Made by a program: the position numbers and the translations under genes
NCBI RefSeq assembly: GCF_023074075.1
Contig: NZ_JADPKT010000087.1
Span: forward strand, 102,893 to 166,892
Length of the DNA stretch: 64,000 nucleotides
Origin: Bradyrhizobium sp. 138
GTDB lineage: Bacteria > Pseudomonadota > Alphaproteobacteria > Rhizobiales > Xanthobacteraceae
Direction: 5' to 3'
The notes under the pieces: model-generated
Seen by the model: only the letters and a program-made list of their open reading frames with translations
Databases searched by the model: none
What the model was told of the DNA's origin: nothing
Shown: piece by piece, positions 16,164 to 24,533 of the stretch
Numbering within the stretch: position 1 is the first letter of the stretch
How the letters are laid out: the number at the start of each line of letters is the position of its first letter

Positions 16164-16738
16164 GAGCAGCCCACCGTCGAGATGGAAGGCATCGGCGCAT
16201 CGCGCTGGGTGCGCGTCGCCACGCCCACCGGCGTGTCGTAGAGGCGCAGCATCAGGGCGTAGCGCTCGATGCCGCCGGTCGGCAGCCAGTTGCCGGCGCG
16301 CGAGCGCGAGGCGATGCGGACCTCGAACGAGCCGTCGGACGACCGCACGATCTCCTGGCTGGTGAAGCCGTAGCGCTGGAGCGAATTGGCGACGAGGTGG
16401 CCCTTGCGGTCGTACAGCGTCAGCGTCCAGAACCGCGCAGGCGGCGTCACGCCGGAAACGACGACGTCGCAGCGGCCGTCGAGCGCCTTCTTCTTGTCGT
16501 CGGTGGTGGCGGTGAAGGCGACGCCGTCGCCGGTGCCGATCGGCAGCTCGCCGTTGCGCACGATGGTGGCGCGCGAATAGGGATCGACGTCGGCGGTGCC
16601 GGTGCGCGGCCGCGCGGTCCAGGCGCCGATGGTCAGCGCGCCGATCTCGGTGCCGCGCGTCGTCGTCATCCAGGTCGCGCCGACGCCGACCACGGTCGCG
16701 AGCAGAAGGGCCGTCAATGTGATCAGGATCAGCCGCAC
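16160..16738 (-). CDS. DUF1214 domain-containing membrane-anchored protein
   Basis: A 192-residue protein with an N-terminal membrane helix (residues 2-24) and a periplasmic DUF1214 domain: VDPYSRATIVRNGELPIGTG, then FWTLTLYDRKGHLVANSLQR, then the final RYALMLRLYDTPVG. It is the first gene of the DUF1214-DUF1254 pair and overlaps its partner by 4 nt. It lies 9 bp downstream of the penicillin-binding protein gene on the same strand, so all three may share a transcript, which would hint at an envelope role. That last step is inference. Confidence 0.87.
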   Translation of the reverse strand: MRLILITLTALLLATVVGVGATWMTTTRGTEIGALTIGAWTARPRTGTADVDPYSRATIVRNGELPIGTGDGVAFTATTDDKKKALDGRCDVVVSGVTPPARFWTLTLYDRKGHLVANSLQRYGFTSQEIVRSSDGSFEVRIASRSRAGNWLPTGGIERYALMLRLYDTPVGVATRTQRDAPMPSISTVGCS

Positions 16739-16747
16739 TTGTTTCGA

Positions 16748-19036
16748 TCAGTTCTTGCGCGGGACGGAGGCGTTGGCATTCTCTTCCGCATAGTTCTGCG
16801 GGAAGGCGAGCGCGCTCGTCGCCGAGGACGGCCCGGCCGGCTTGGTGCCGGCGTCGGCCGATTTCTTTGCGGTCTTGGCCGCGTCGTCCAGCAGCTTCTC
16901 GACGCGCACCAGGATGTCGGCGCCGCGCTTGGTCAACACCGGCGGCGGGCCCGGCTTGGTCTCCAGGATCTTCGGCGCCGCGTTGGCCTGCGCGTTGCTG
17001 ACATGCTGCGGCGGCAGCTTCTGGCCCATGCCGATGCCGGGGATCTCCCGGACCTCAACGCCCTGATGCGCCGCGAGCATGATGTCGTGCCAGGTCTGCG
17101 CCGGCAGCGAGCCGCCGGTCATGCGGTTGGTCGGCGAATAATCGTCGTTGCCGTACCACACCGCGCAGGTGAAATTGCCGGTGTAGCCGACGAACCAGGC
17201 GTCGCGATACGCATTGGTGGTGCCGGTCTTGCCCGCAGTCGGAATGCCGTCGAGGGCCGCGCGGCGCGCGGTGCCTTCGCTGACGACGTGGCTCATCATG
17301 CCGGCCATGTCGGCGGCGACGGAGGCGGGGATCGCCTGCCGCGGCTTCGGCCCGTCGCGGTCCCAGCGCCAGACGAGGTCGCCGGCGCCGGTGCGCACCT
17401 CCAGCACCGAATGCGGCGTCACCGCCTTGCCGCGGTTGGGGAAGGTCGCGTAGGCGACCGCGTGCTCGAGCACGGTGACTTCGTCCGAACCGATCGGCAG
17501 CGACGGCGTGTCAGGCAGCGGCGCCTTGAGGCCGAAGCGGCGCGCGACCTCGACAATCTTGGCCCGGCCAACCTTGGCCGGGTTCTGTGCTTTGGGCTCG
17601 TTCTTCTGGCCGATCGCGATCGACAGCTTCACCGGCACCACGTTGATCGAGCGCGTGATCGCCTGCGTCAACGTCACCGAGCCGGAATAGGAATGGCCAT
17701 AATTCTGCGGGCACCAATTGCCGATGCAGACCGGGCCGTCGACCACGATCGAGTTCGGCGTGAAGCCGTTCAGGAGCGCAGTGGTGTAGACGTAAGGCTT
17801 GAACGAGGAGCCGGGCTGGCGGTAGGCGTCGGTGGCGCGGTTGAACTGGCTGGCGCCATAGTCGCGGCCGCCGACCATGGCGCGGATGCCGCCGTCGAGA
17901 TCGGCGACCACGGTCGCGGCCTGCGTCGCGTGATAGTCGCGGCCGAACTGGCGCAGCTGGTTCTCGACCGCGTCTTCCGCCGCCTTCTGCACGTTGGTGT
18001 CGATGGCGAGGCGCACCACGAAGACGCGCTCGGTGTACGATTTCGGGAAGGTGTCGACCAGCTTGCGCATCTCGTCGAAGGCGTAGTCGAGATAGTAGTT
18101 CGGCGAAGCTTCGTCGCGGCGGTCGACCGCGAAGGCGGGGTTGCGGCGGGCGCCGAACACCTGGCCCTCGGTCATGAAGCCGGCATCGACGAGATTGTCG
18201 AGCACGACGTTGGCGCGGGCGCGGGCGGCGGGCAGGTTGATGTGGGGCGCGTATTTCGTCGGCGCCTTGAACAGGCCGGCGAGCATCGCCGCTTCCGCCA
18301 GCGTCACGTCGCGCGCGGATTTGTTGAAGTAGAAATGCGCCGCGCCGTCGACGCCGAAGGTGCCGCCGCCCATATAGGCGCGGTCCAGATACAGCTTGAG
18401 GATCTCGTTCTTGGTCAGGCGCCATTCCAGCCAGACCGCGAGGAAGGCCTCGTTGACCTTGCGTTCGATGGTGCGCTCGTTGCTCAGGAACAGGTTCTTG
18501 GCGAGCTGCTGGGTGATCGAGGAGCCGCCCTGGCGGACGCCGCCGGCTTGCGCGTTGGTGACGAGTGCGCGCGCGGTGCCGGCGATGTCGATGCCGAAAT
18601 GCTCGTAGAAGCGGCGGTCCTCGGTCGCCAGCGTCGCCTTGATCAGCACGTCAGGAAAATCTTCCAGCGGGATCGAGTCGTTGTGCTTGATGCCGCGGCT
18701 GCCGATCGGGTTGCCGTAGCGATCAAGGAACGTCACCGCCAGATCGGACTTCTTCAGCCAGTCCTCGTCCGCGGTCTCGCGAAAGGCGGGGATGGCGAGG
18801 GTGAGCATCACGACCAGGCCGCCGAGGCCGAGAGTCGCGGCCTCCGACAGCGGCTCGATGAACACCCAGCGCTTCCACCGCCCGACATAGAAGCGGTCCA
18901 TGAAGGTCGAGTAGCGCTCGTAGAGCTCGCGGATGCCCTTGGCCGAGGAGAACAGCGAGGAGTCGATGCGCGCATCGAGGTCCAGGAAGAAGTTCCGGAC
19001 CTTCTGCTTCCAATGCGGTGGTATGATCTGGCGCAC
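16748..19036 (-). CDS. Class A penicillin-binding protein (PBP1A family), bifunctional
   Basis: A 762-residue inner-membrane enzyme that polymerises and cross-links peptidoglycan. After a cytoplasmic N-terminus, a membrane helix lies near residues 70-88. The glycosyltransferase-51 domain has ATEDRRFYEHFGID with the catalytic glutamate, QLAKNLFLS, and TKNEILKLYLD. The transpeptidase domain has the SxxK nucleophile in PGSSFKPYVYT, SIN in TRSINVVPVKL, and KTGTTNAYRDAWFVG. The tail is Ala/Pro/Lys-rich. The start is GTG (19036); there is no better ATG near it. DUF1214 and DUF1254 genes follow closely downstream. Confidence 0.95.
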   Translation of the reverse strand: MRQIIPPHWKQKVRNFFLDLDARIDSSLFSSAKGIRELYERYSTFMDRFYVGRWKRWVFIEPLSEAATLGLGGLVVMLTLAIPAFRETADEDWLKKSDLAVTFLDRYGNPIGSRGIKHNDSIPLEDFPDVLIKATLATEDRRFYEHFGIDIAGTARALVTNAQAGGVRQGGSSITQQLAKNLFLSNERTIERKVNEAFLAVWLEWRLTKNEILKLYLDRAYMGGGTFGVDGAAHFYFNKSARDVTLAEAAMLAGLFKAPTKYAPHINLPAARARANVVLDNLVDAGFMTEGQVFGARRNPAFAVDRRDEASPNYYLDYAFDEMRKLVDTFPKSYTERVFVVRLAIDTNVQKAAEDAVENQLRQFGRDYHATQAATVVADLDGGIRAMVGGRDYGASQFNRATDAYRQPGSSFKPYVYTTALLNGFTPNSIVVDGPVCIGNWCPQNYGHSYSGSVTLTQAITRSINVVPVKLSIAIGQKNEPKAQNPAKVGRAKIVEVARRFGLKAPLPDTPSLPIGSDEVTVLEHAVAYATFPNRGKAVTPHSVLEVRTGAGDLVWRWDRDGPKPRQAIPASVAADMAGMMSHVVSEGTARRAALDGIPTAGKTGTTNAYRDAWFVGYTGNFTCAVWYGNDDYSPTNRMTGGSLPAQTWHDIMLAAHQGVEVREIPGIGMGQKLPPQHVSNAQANAAPKILETKPGPPPVLTKRGADILVRVEKLLDDAAKTAKKSADAGTKPAGPSSATSALAFPQNYAEENANASVPRKN

Positions 19037-19329
19037 CTAGAACCCTTGAGGCTCGCTGCGAAAGCGTTCAAGCACCCGGCCGGGGCGGCATCGAGACGTC
19101 TTGGGGGAACGTTGCGGCAAACCCAAGGCGCCCGGCCAGCATCCGAGGGACTTGCTGTTCCTTCTAGCCGAGCGGAGCCCATAAACCAATGGTCACGCTC
19201 GCGATTTTGAACAACAGGCCTAATTGACCCCGGGGCATTACGGGCCTCAAAGGGGCCTTGCTTGCACCACCCCAGCGGCACGCTCTAGATGGCGTTGCTA
19301 GTTGCTCTTTCGAACCTTTGTTGAGGCGC

Positions 19330-19845
19330 ATGACCGCAGCTCCCAAACGACCTTCAGGCCAGGAAGGATTCTTCTGGAAAACCAAGACGTTGGAAGAGAT
19401 GTCTGGGTCCGAATGGGAAAGCCTGTGCGACGGCTGCGGGCGCTGCTGCCTGAACAAGCTCGAGGACGAGGACACCGGCGACATCTATTTCACCCATATC
19501 GGCTGCAAGCTGCTCGATGGTGCGAGCTGCGCCTGCAAGGACTATCCGAATCGGTCCGACAAGGTTCCGGATTGCGTTCGCCTGACGCCGGCCAATGTCC
19601 GCACCCTGAACTGGCTGCCGCCGAGCTGCGGCTACAAGCTCGTTGCCGAGGGCCGCGACCTCTATTGGTGGCATCCGCTGGTGTCGGGCGACCCCAACAC
19701 CGTGCACGACGCCGGCGTCTCCGTGCGCGGCCGGGTCGAGGGCAGCGAGGAGGAGATCCCGGACGAGGAGCTCGAGGACCACATCGTGCAATGGCCGGCC
19801 CTGCTGCCGAAACGGGCCCGCCTGAAGCGACGCCCGAAGGACTGA
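19330..19845 (+). CDS. YcgN family cysteine cluster protein (UPF0260)
   Basis: A 171-residue protein of the UPF0260/YkgJ-like cysteine cluster family. The metal-site cysteines are in CDGCGRCCLNKLED, GCKLLD..SCACKDY, and VPDCVRLT..N, with a later PPSCGYKL. Such clusters are thought to hold zinc or an iron-sulfur centre; the function is unknown. ATG 19330 gives the standard family N-terminus (FFWKTKTLEEM follows). It is divergent from the penicillin-binding protein gene and lies 155 bp before the MFS gene. Confidence 0.92.
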   Translation: MTAAPKRPSGQEGFFWKTKTLEEMSGSEWESLCDGCGRCCLNKLEDEDTGDIYFTHIGCKLLDGASCACKDYPNRSDKVPDCVRLTPANVRTLNWLPPSCGYKLVAEGRDLYWWHPLVSGDPNTVHDAGVSVRGRVEGSEEEIPDEELEDHIVQWPALLPKRARLKRRPKD

Positions 19846-20000
19846 TCCGGCGCACGCCGCCATTCAATTGTTCGGGATGACCCGCGGGTGGGATGCTCCC
19901 ATGCGCCGCGGTGCCTGCCTGGGAAGAACTTTGCTGTCTACATTGGCTGCATAGAACGAATCCTTCGCGGCGTTGCGCCGCCCCACGACGTCCGATCGAA

Positions 20001-21584
20001 ATGAACAAGTTCGAACGGCAGACCAGTTCTGCCGACATCCAGACTTTGCCCGACGATATCGCCGAGGAGCTGTCTCGGCTTCCGAGCGAGGTCATCAGCG
20101 TCGATGACGCCCCGTCGATCGCGCCGCCGGCGCCGCTGTCGAAGGACGAAGTCCGCACCATCGTCATCAGCCTGATGCTGACGATGTTCCTGGCCGCCCT
20201 CGACCAGACCATCGTCGCGACCGCGCTGCCGACCATCGGACGCCAGTTCCACGACGTCTCCAATCTCTCCTGGGTCATCACCGCCTATCTGCTCGCCTCG
20301 ACCGCGGTCGCGCCGGTGTTCGGCACCTTGAGCGACATCTACGGCCGCCGCGCCATGATCATCATCTCGCTCAGCCTGTTCGTGGCGGGCTCGGTGCTGT
20401 GCGCGATCGCGCCGAACATGCCGATGCTGATCCTGGCGCGCGGCCTTCAGGGTCTCGGCGGCGGCGGCATCATGCCTGTCGTGCAGACGGTGATCTCCGA
20501 TGTCGTCAGCCCGCGCGAGCGCGGCCAGTACCAGGCCTATTTCTCCAGCGTCTGGATGGTCGGCGGAATCTTAGGCCCGGTCATCGGTGGTGTGTTCGCC
20601 GAGCATCTGCACTGGTCGATGATCTTCTGGATCAATCTGCCGCTCGCGGCCGCCGCAATCGCGCTGCTGCTGCCGAACATGAAGAAGATCCCGGTGTTCC
20701 ACCGCAAGCGCAAGGTCGACTGGCTCGGCGGCGTGCTGCTGATGGCCTCCGCCGTGGTCTTCATGCTGGTGCTGACCTGGGGCGGCTCGCGTTATCCGTG
20801 GCTGTCGCCGACCGTGCTGGCGATGGTGGGCGGCGCCGTCGCGCTCGCGGTCAGCTTCGTGTGGCACGCCCGGCGGGCCGACGAGCCGTTCCTGCCGCTG
20901 CCCTTGCTGACCGGATCGGTCGCGCCGTTCGCGCTGACGGCCGGCGGCTGCGGGCTCGGGGCGATCACCGGCCTCACCGTGCAGCTCCCGCTCTATTACG
21001 AGCAGGTCTATCATCTCACCGCCAGCGAGGCGGGCCTTGCGCTGATTCCGCTCGCGGCGGTCTCGACTTGCGGCGCGGCGATTGCCGGCCGCACCATGGC
21101 GCGCGCCAAGCATTACAAGCGCGTCGCCATCATCGGTACGTCCTGGGCCGCGCTGTGCGGCCTCGGCCTCACGCTCACCACCCTGCCGCTGTGGGGTCTG
21201 CTGACGCTGATGGCGGCCTTCGCGCTCGGGCTCGGCACCACCTTTCCGGTGTGCGTGGTCTCGCTGCAGAACTCGGTCGCGCGCCCGCAAGTCGGCACCA
21301 TCACCGGCGCGATGAACTTCTTCCGCTCGTTGATGTCCTCGTTCACGGTCGCCGCGTTCGCGGCAATCCTGCTGATCGCGCTCGGCATCGACGTTCCGCT
21401 CGCCGGCGAGCATCACGCCGCGGGCGCCGTCGCGATACCCACTGAGGACATGCGGCACGCCTTCCGTTACGTGTTCGGCGCCGCCACCGCGCTGATGAGC
21501 ATTGCCGCGCTGTGCCTGATCGCGATGGAGGAGCGGCCGCTGGCCGGGCCCACGGCGAAGCAACCGGTCGAGATGGCGGAGTAG
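20001..21584 (+). CDS. MFS drug exporter, DHA2 (EmrB/QacA) family
   Basis: A 527-residue proton-coupled exporter with about 14 membrane helices after a hydrophilic N-terminus of roughly 50 residues. Family motifs are visible: LDQTIVATALPTIGR in TM1, motif A GTLSDIYGRRA, and motif C in TM5 as GGILGPVIGGVF. The substrate is unknown; relatives expel lipophilic drugs and dyes. ATG 20001 was chosen since it begins the plausible N-terminus; the upstream frame is open but not protein-like. It converges on the histidine kinase gene with only 4 bp between stops, and no EmrA-type adaptor is adjacent. Confidence 0.93.
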   Translation: MNKFERQTSSADIQTLPDDIAEELSRLPSEVISVDDAPSIAPPAPLSKDEVRTIVISLMLTMFLAALDQTIVATALPTIGRQFHDVSNLSWVITAYLLASTAVAPVFGTLSDIYGRRAMIIISLSLFVAGSVLCAIAPNMPMLILARGLQGLGGGGIMPVVQTVISDVVSPRERGQYQAYFSSVWMVGGILGPVIGGVFAEHLHWSMIFWINLPLAAAAIALLLPNMKKIPVFHRKRKVDWLGGVLLMASAVVFMLVLTWGGSRYPWLSPTVLAMVGGAVALAVSFVWHARRADEPFLPLPLLTGSVAPFALTAGGCGLGAITGLTVQLPLYYEQVYHLTASEAGLALIPLAAVSTCGAAIAGRTMARAKHYKRVAIIGTSWAALCGLGLTLTTLPLWGLLTLMAAFALGLGTTFPVCVVSLQNSVARPQVGTITGAMNFFRSLMSSFTVAAFAAILLIALGIDVPLAGEHHAAGAVAIPTEDMRHAFRYVFGAATALMSIAALCLIAMEERPLAGPTAKQPVEMAE

Positions 21585-21588
21585 GGGC

Positions 21589-24087
21589 TCAGCCACCGCC
21601 ATCCGGAAAGCTGCTCTTGCGCGGCAGCAGAAGCGTGAATTCGGTAAACTTGCCCGGCTCGGTCGCGACGTCGATGGTGCCGCCATGCTGCTTCACCACG
21701 ATGTCGTGGCTCATCGACAATCCGAGCCCGGTGCCTTCGCCGGCCGGTTTGGTGGTGAAGAACGGATTGAACATCTTCTCCTTCACCTCGTCCGGGATGC
21801 CCGTGCCGTTGTCGCGAATGCGGATCTCGACGTGATCGCCGCGGTCGCGGGTCGCGGCGGTCACGACCGGCGTGTAACCGGCCGCCTCGTTCTCCGCCTT
21901 GCGCTTGGCGACCGCATGGAATCCGTTTCCGATCAGGTTCAGCAGCACCCGGGTGATCTCCTGCGGGAACACATCGGCCGAGCCGGCCGCCGGATCGAGG
22001 TCGCGTTCGAGCGTCACGTCGAACTGCGGCTTCTCGGCCCGCGCGCCGTGATAGGCGAGGTTGAGGCTTTCCTCGACCACCGCGTTGATGTCGCTCAGGC
22101 GGTGCTCGCCGCCGCCCTCGCGCGAATGCAGCAGCATGTTCTTCACAATGGAATCGGCGCGCCGTCCGTGCTGCACGATTTTTTCGAGATTGTCCTTCAG
22201 CAGCCCCGTGAGCTCGTCGACCTCGCTGCGGATATCGTCCGCAAGGGCCGCGGGTGCGAGCACCTCGTTCAGCTCCTCGGTCAATTCGGCGGAGAGCGAT
22301 GCGAAATTGTTGACGAAGTTGAGCGGGTTCTTGATCTCATGCGCGATGCCGGCGGTGAGCTGGCCGAGCGATGCCAGCTTCTCGGTCTGGACCAGCCGGT
22401 CTTGCGCGGCGCGCAGATCGTCGAGCGATTTGGCGAGCTGGCTTGTTCGATCCTGCACCTCGTTGAACAGGCGCGTGTTCTCGACCGCGATCACGGCCTG
22501 GTCGGCGAAGGTCTTGAGCAGGTTGATCGCCTTGTCCGGGAAGTGACCGGGCTGCGGCCGCGTGACGGCAATGGTGCCGATCGCAACGCCATCGCGCAGC
22601 ATCGGCACCACGAGGATGCTGCGATAGCCTCGCGTCTTCGCCAGCTCCTTCATGGCGTCGGTGAGGTCGGGTTCGTTCTGCATGTCGCTGCGGAAGGCAT
22701 ACTCGCCGCTCCTCGCCACCCGGCTGTGAATGCCTGACGCCGACAGCGGCGCCGGGAACGAGCTGAGCAGATCGGCGTTGCCGGCCTCATTGTCGGTGGT
22801 GAAGGCGGCCAGATGCAGCATGCCATCGAGGAGGCGGGTGACGGTGGAGGAGTGCCCGCCGATCAGCGCCTTGGCGCTGTCGGAGATGGCCTGGAACACC
22901 GGCGTGACGTCGGCGGGCGAGGCCGCGATCACTTTGAGAATGTCGGCGGTCGCGGTCTGGCGTTCCAGCGCTTCCTTGGTGGCGTTGAACAGGCTGACAT
23001 TCTTGATCGCGATCACCGCCTGGTCGGCGAAGGTCTGCAGCAGCCGGACATGATGATCGCCGAACGCGCCCGTCGCACGGCGCGTCGCAATGATGATGCC
23101 GATGGCCTCGCCCTCGCTCATCAATGGCGTGAACAGCATGCTGCGATAGCCCCGCGCACGCGCGATGTCGCGCGCCGCCGGCTCGAGCTCGGTGTCCGGC
23201 AATTGCGCCGCGGCGCCATGGGCCACGAGGGAATAGGGCGGGAATCGCGCGAACGGCACCGGGAACGAGGCCTGCAGCACGCGATCGCCGGCCGGATCGG
23301 TCGGCGTGAACGCGGCAAGGTGCGCGGCGCCGTCGACATAGCGCAGCACAGCCGTGGAAAAGCCGCCGATCAGCCGGTTGGCGTTGGCGGCGATGGCCTC
23401 GAACACCGGCTGCACGTCGGAGGGCGAGGCCGCCATCACTTTCAAAATGTCCGCCGTCGCGGTCTGGCGTTCGAGTGCCTCTTTGGTCTCGTTGAACAGC
23501 CGCGCATTCTCGATCGCGATCACGGCCTGGTCGGCAAAGGTCTGCAGCAACTGCACGAGGTCGGGCGCGAACGCGCCTGGCTCAGCGCGCGTGACGCTGA
23601 TCATGCCGACGGGCGTGCCACGGTTCATCAGCGGCATGAACAGCACGCTGCGGAAGCCGCGCATCCGCGCCAGCTCGCGGTTCAGCTCGGGGACGTCATC
23701 GGCTTCGCTGTCGGGAAACTGGATGGTCTCGCCGTCACGCACCAGGGCGAAGGTCGGGAAGTCCGCGATCTTGCGCGGAAACGAGGCCTTGAGCCCTTTG
23801 TCCGCCTCCGGGCTGGTCGGCGTGAACGCCACGAGATGCAGCTCGTCGCCGATGAATTGAAGCACGGTGGCGGAGAAGCCGTCGAGCAAGCGCTTGGAAC
23901 TTGATGCAATCGCAGCGAACACGGGGCGGGCATCGGAGGGCGAGGCCGCGATATTGCGCAGAATCTCGGCGCTGGCGCTCTGGCGATCCCGCGCAATCGC
24001 CAGCTCGCTGCGCAGCTGCGAAGTCTCGGCTGCAGCCGATCGCAATCGGCGCTCCAGTTCCTCGATTTCGTTGGAAGGGGTGGTCAT
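21589..24087 (-). CDS. Soluble sensor histidine kinase with three tandem GAF domains
   Basis: An 832-residue cytoplasmic kinase without membrane helices. A short coiled coil (residues 5-40) is followed by three similar GAF repeats, at about 45-200, 215-370 and 390-545. They are joined by near-identical linkers (ERQTATADILKVxAASPxD) that show internal duplication. A coiled coil leads to the H-box with H583 (GIAHEIKNPLNF) and a HATPase domain with NLIGNGFHA, DNGTGIP and GTGLGLS. No receiver domain and no adjacent response regulator are present. The GAF ligands are unknown. ATG 24087 follows the usual spacing. It converges on the MFS gene. Confidence 0.93.
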   Translation of the reverse strand: MTTPSNEIEELERRLRSAAAETSQLRSELAIARDRQSASAEILRNIAASPSDARPVFAAIASSSKRLLDGFSATVLQFIGDELHLVAFTPTSPEADKGLKASFPRKIADFPTFALVRDGETIQFPDSEADDVPELNRELARMRGFRSVLFMPLMNRGTPVGMISVTRAEPGAFAPDLVQLLQTFADQAVIAIENARLFNETKEALERQTATADILKVMAASPSDVQPVFEAIAANANRLIGGFSTAVLRYVDGAAHLAAFTPTDPAGDRVLQASFPVPFARFPPYSLVAHGAAAQLPDTELEPAARDIARARGYRSMLFTPLMSEGEAIGIIIATRRATGAFGDHHVRLLQTFADQAVIAIKNVSLFNATKEALERQTATADILKVIAASPADVTPVFQAISDSAKALIGGHSSTVTRLLDGMLHLAAFTTDNEAGNADLLSSFPAPLSASGIHSRVARSGEYAFRSDMQNEPDLTDAMKELAKTRGYRSILVVPMLRDGVAIGTIAVTRPQPGHFPDKAINLLKTFADQAVIAVENTRLFNEVQDRTSQLAKSLDDLRAAQDRLVQTEKLASLGQLTAGIAHEIKNPLNFVNNFASLSAELTEELNEVLAPAALADDIRSEVDELTGLLKDNLEKIVQHGRRADSIVKNMLLHSREGGGEHRLSDINAVVEESLNLAYHGARAEKPQFDVTLERDLDPAAGSADVFPQEITRVLLNLIGNGFHAVAKRKAENEAAGYTPVVTAATRDRGDHVEIRIRDNGTGIPDEVKEKMFNPFFTTKPAGEGTGLGLSMSHDIVVKQHGGTIDVATEPGKFTEFTLLLPRKSSFPDGGG

Positions 24088-24278
24088 TCCTGATCCGGCT
24101 CGATGCCGCGACAGGCGCGGCACCGGGCCGGATTATCACATCTTCCGCGGCCGGAGCCAGCGCCTGCGGCCGCGGCACCAACTGAAACCAGCCTGGTCGA
24201 GAGGCAGTGGCGGAGTCGCCTCTCCCGAGTAGGGCGATCTATATGGCGTGTACGATCGGGCGGCATTGGCACTGGGCT

Positions 24279-24423
24279 CCCTCTCCCGCTTGCGGGGGAG
24301 GGTTGGGGTGGGGGTGTCTCCGCGTCGGGATTGTTGAGGATTGCTGAGAATGTCCCTGCGTGGCGCGAGCCCTCACCCGCCGCGCTCTGCGAGCGCGTCG
24401 GCCTCTCCCGCAAGCGGGAGAGG
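24279..24423. repeat. Palindromic intergenic repeat of the CTCTCCCGC type
   Basis: Two hairpin-forming units lie between the GAF kinase and the ThDP gene. CCTCTCCCGCAAGCGGGAGAGG at 24402-24423 is a perfect palindrome apart from its two-base centre. The unit at 24280-24302 is a similar hairpin with one mismatch, followed by a G/T-rich run. The gap from 24088 to 24533 holds no convincing gene. Elements of this type are widespread in intergenic DNA of Bradyrhizobium. Confidence 0.7.
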
Positions 24424-24533
24424 CGGAGCAAACCGCGACGGTCCTCGCGTATTTATCTACGATTGCCCTGTCTCCCGTCGGGGATAGGTGGACGGCGGCG
24501 CAAGCAGTTGGGCTTAATCATGGGCGCCCCGTC

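Noticed and set aside
9600..16700. Genomic island or phage remnant
   Set aside because: Fragments are present, but no integrase, transposase, tRNA or direct-repeat ends were found and composition looks like the rest.
16397..19210. 937-codon open frame on the plus strand
   Set aside because: It is antisense to the penicillin-binding protein gene, whose motifs are complete. Composition is rich in Arg, Ala, Asp, Gly and His, as expected from high-GC antisense frames.
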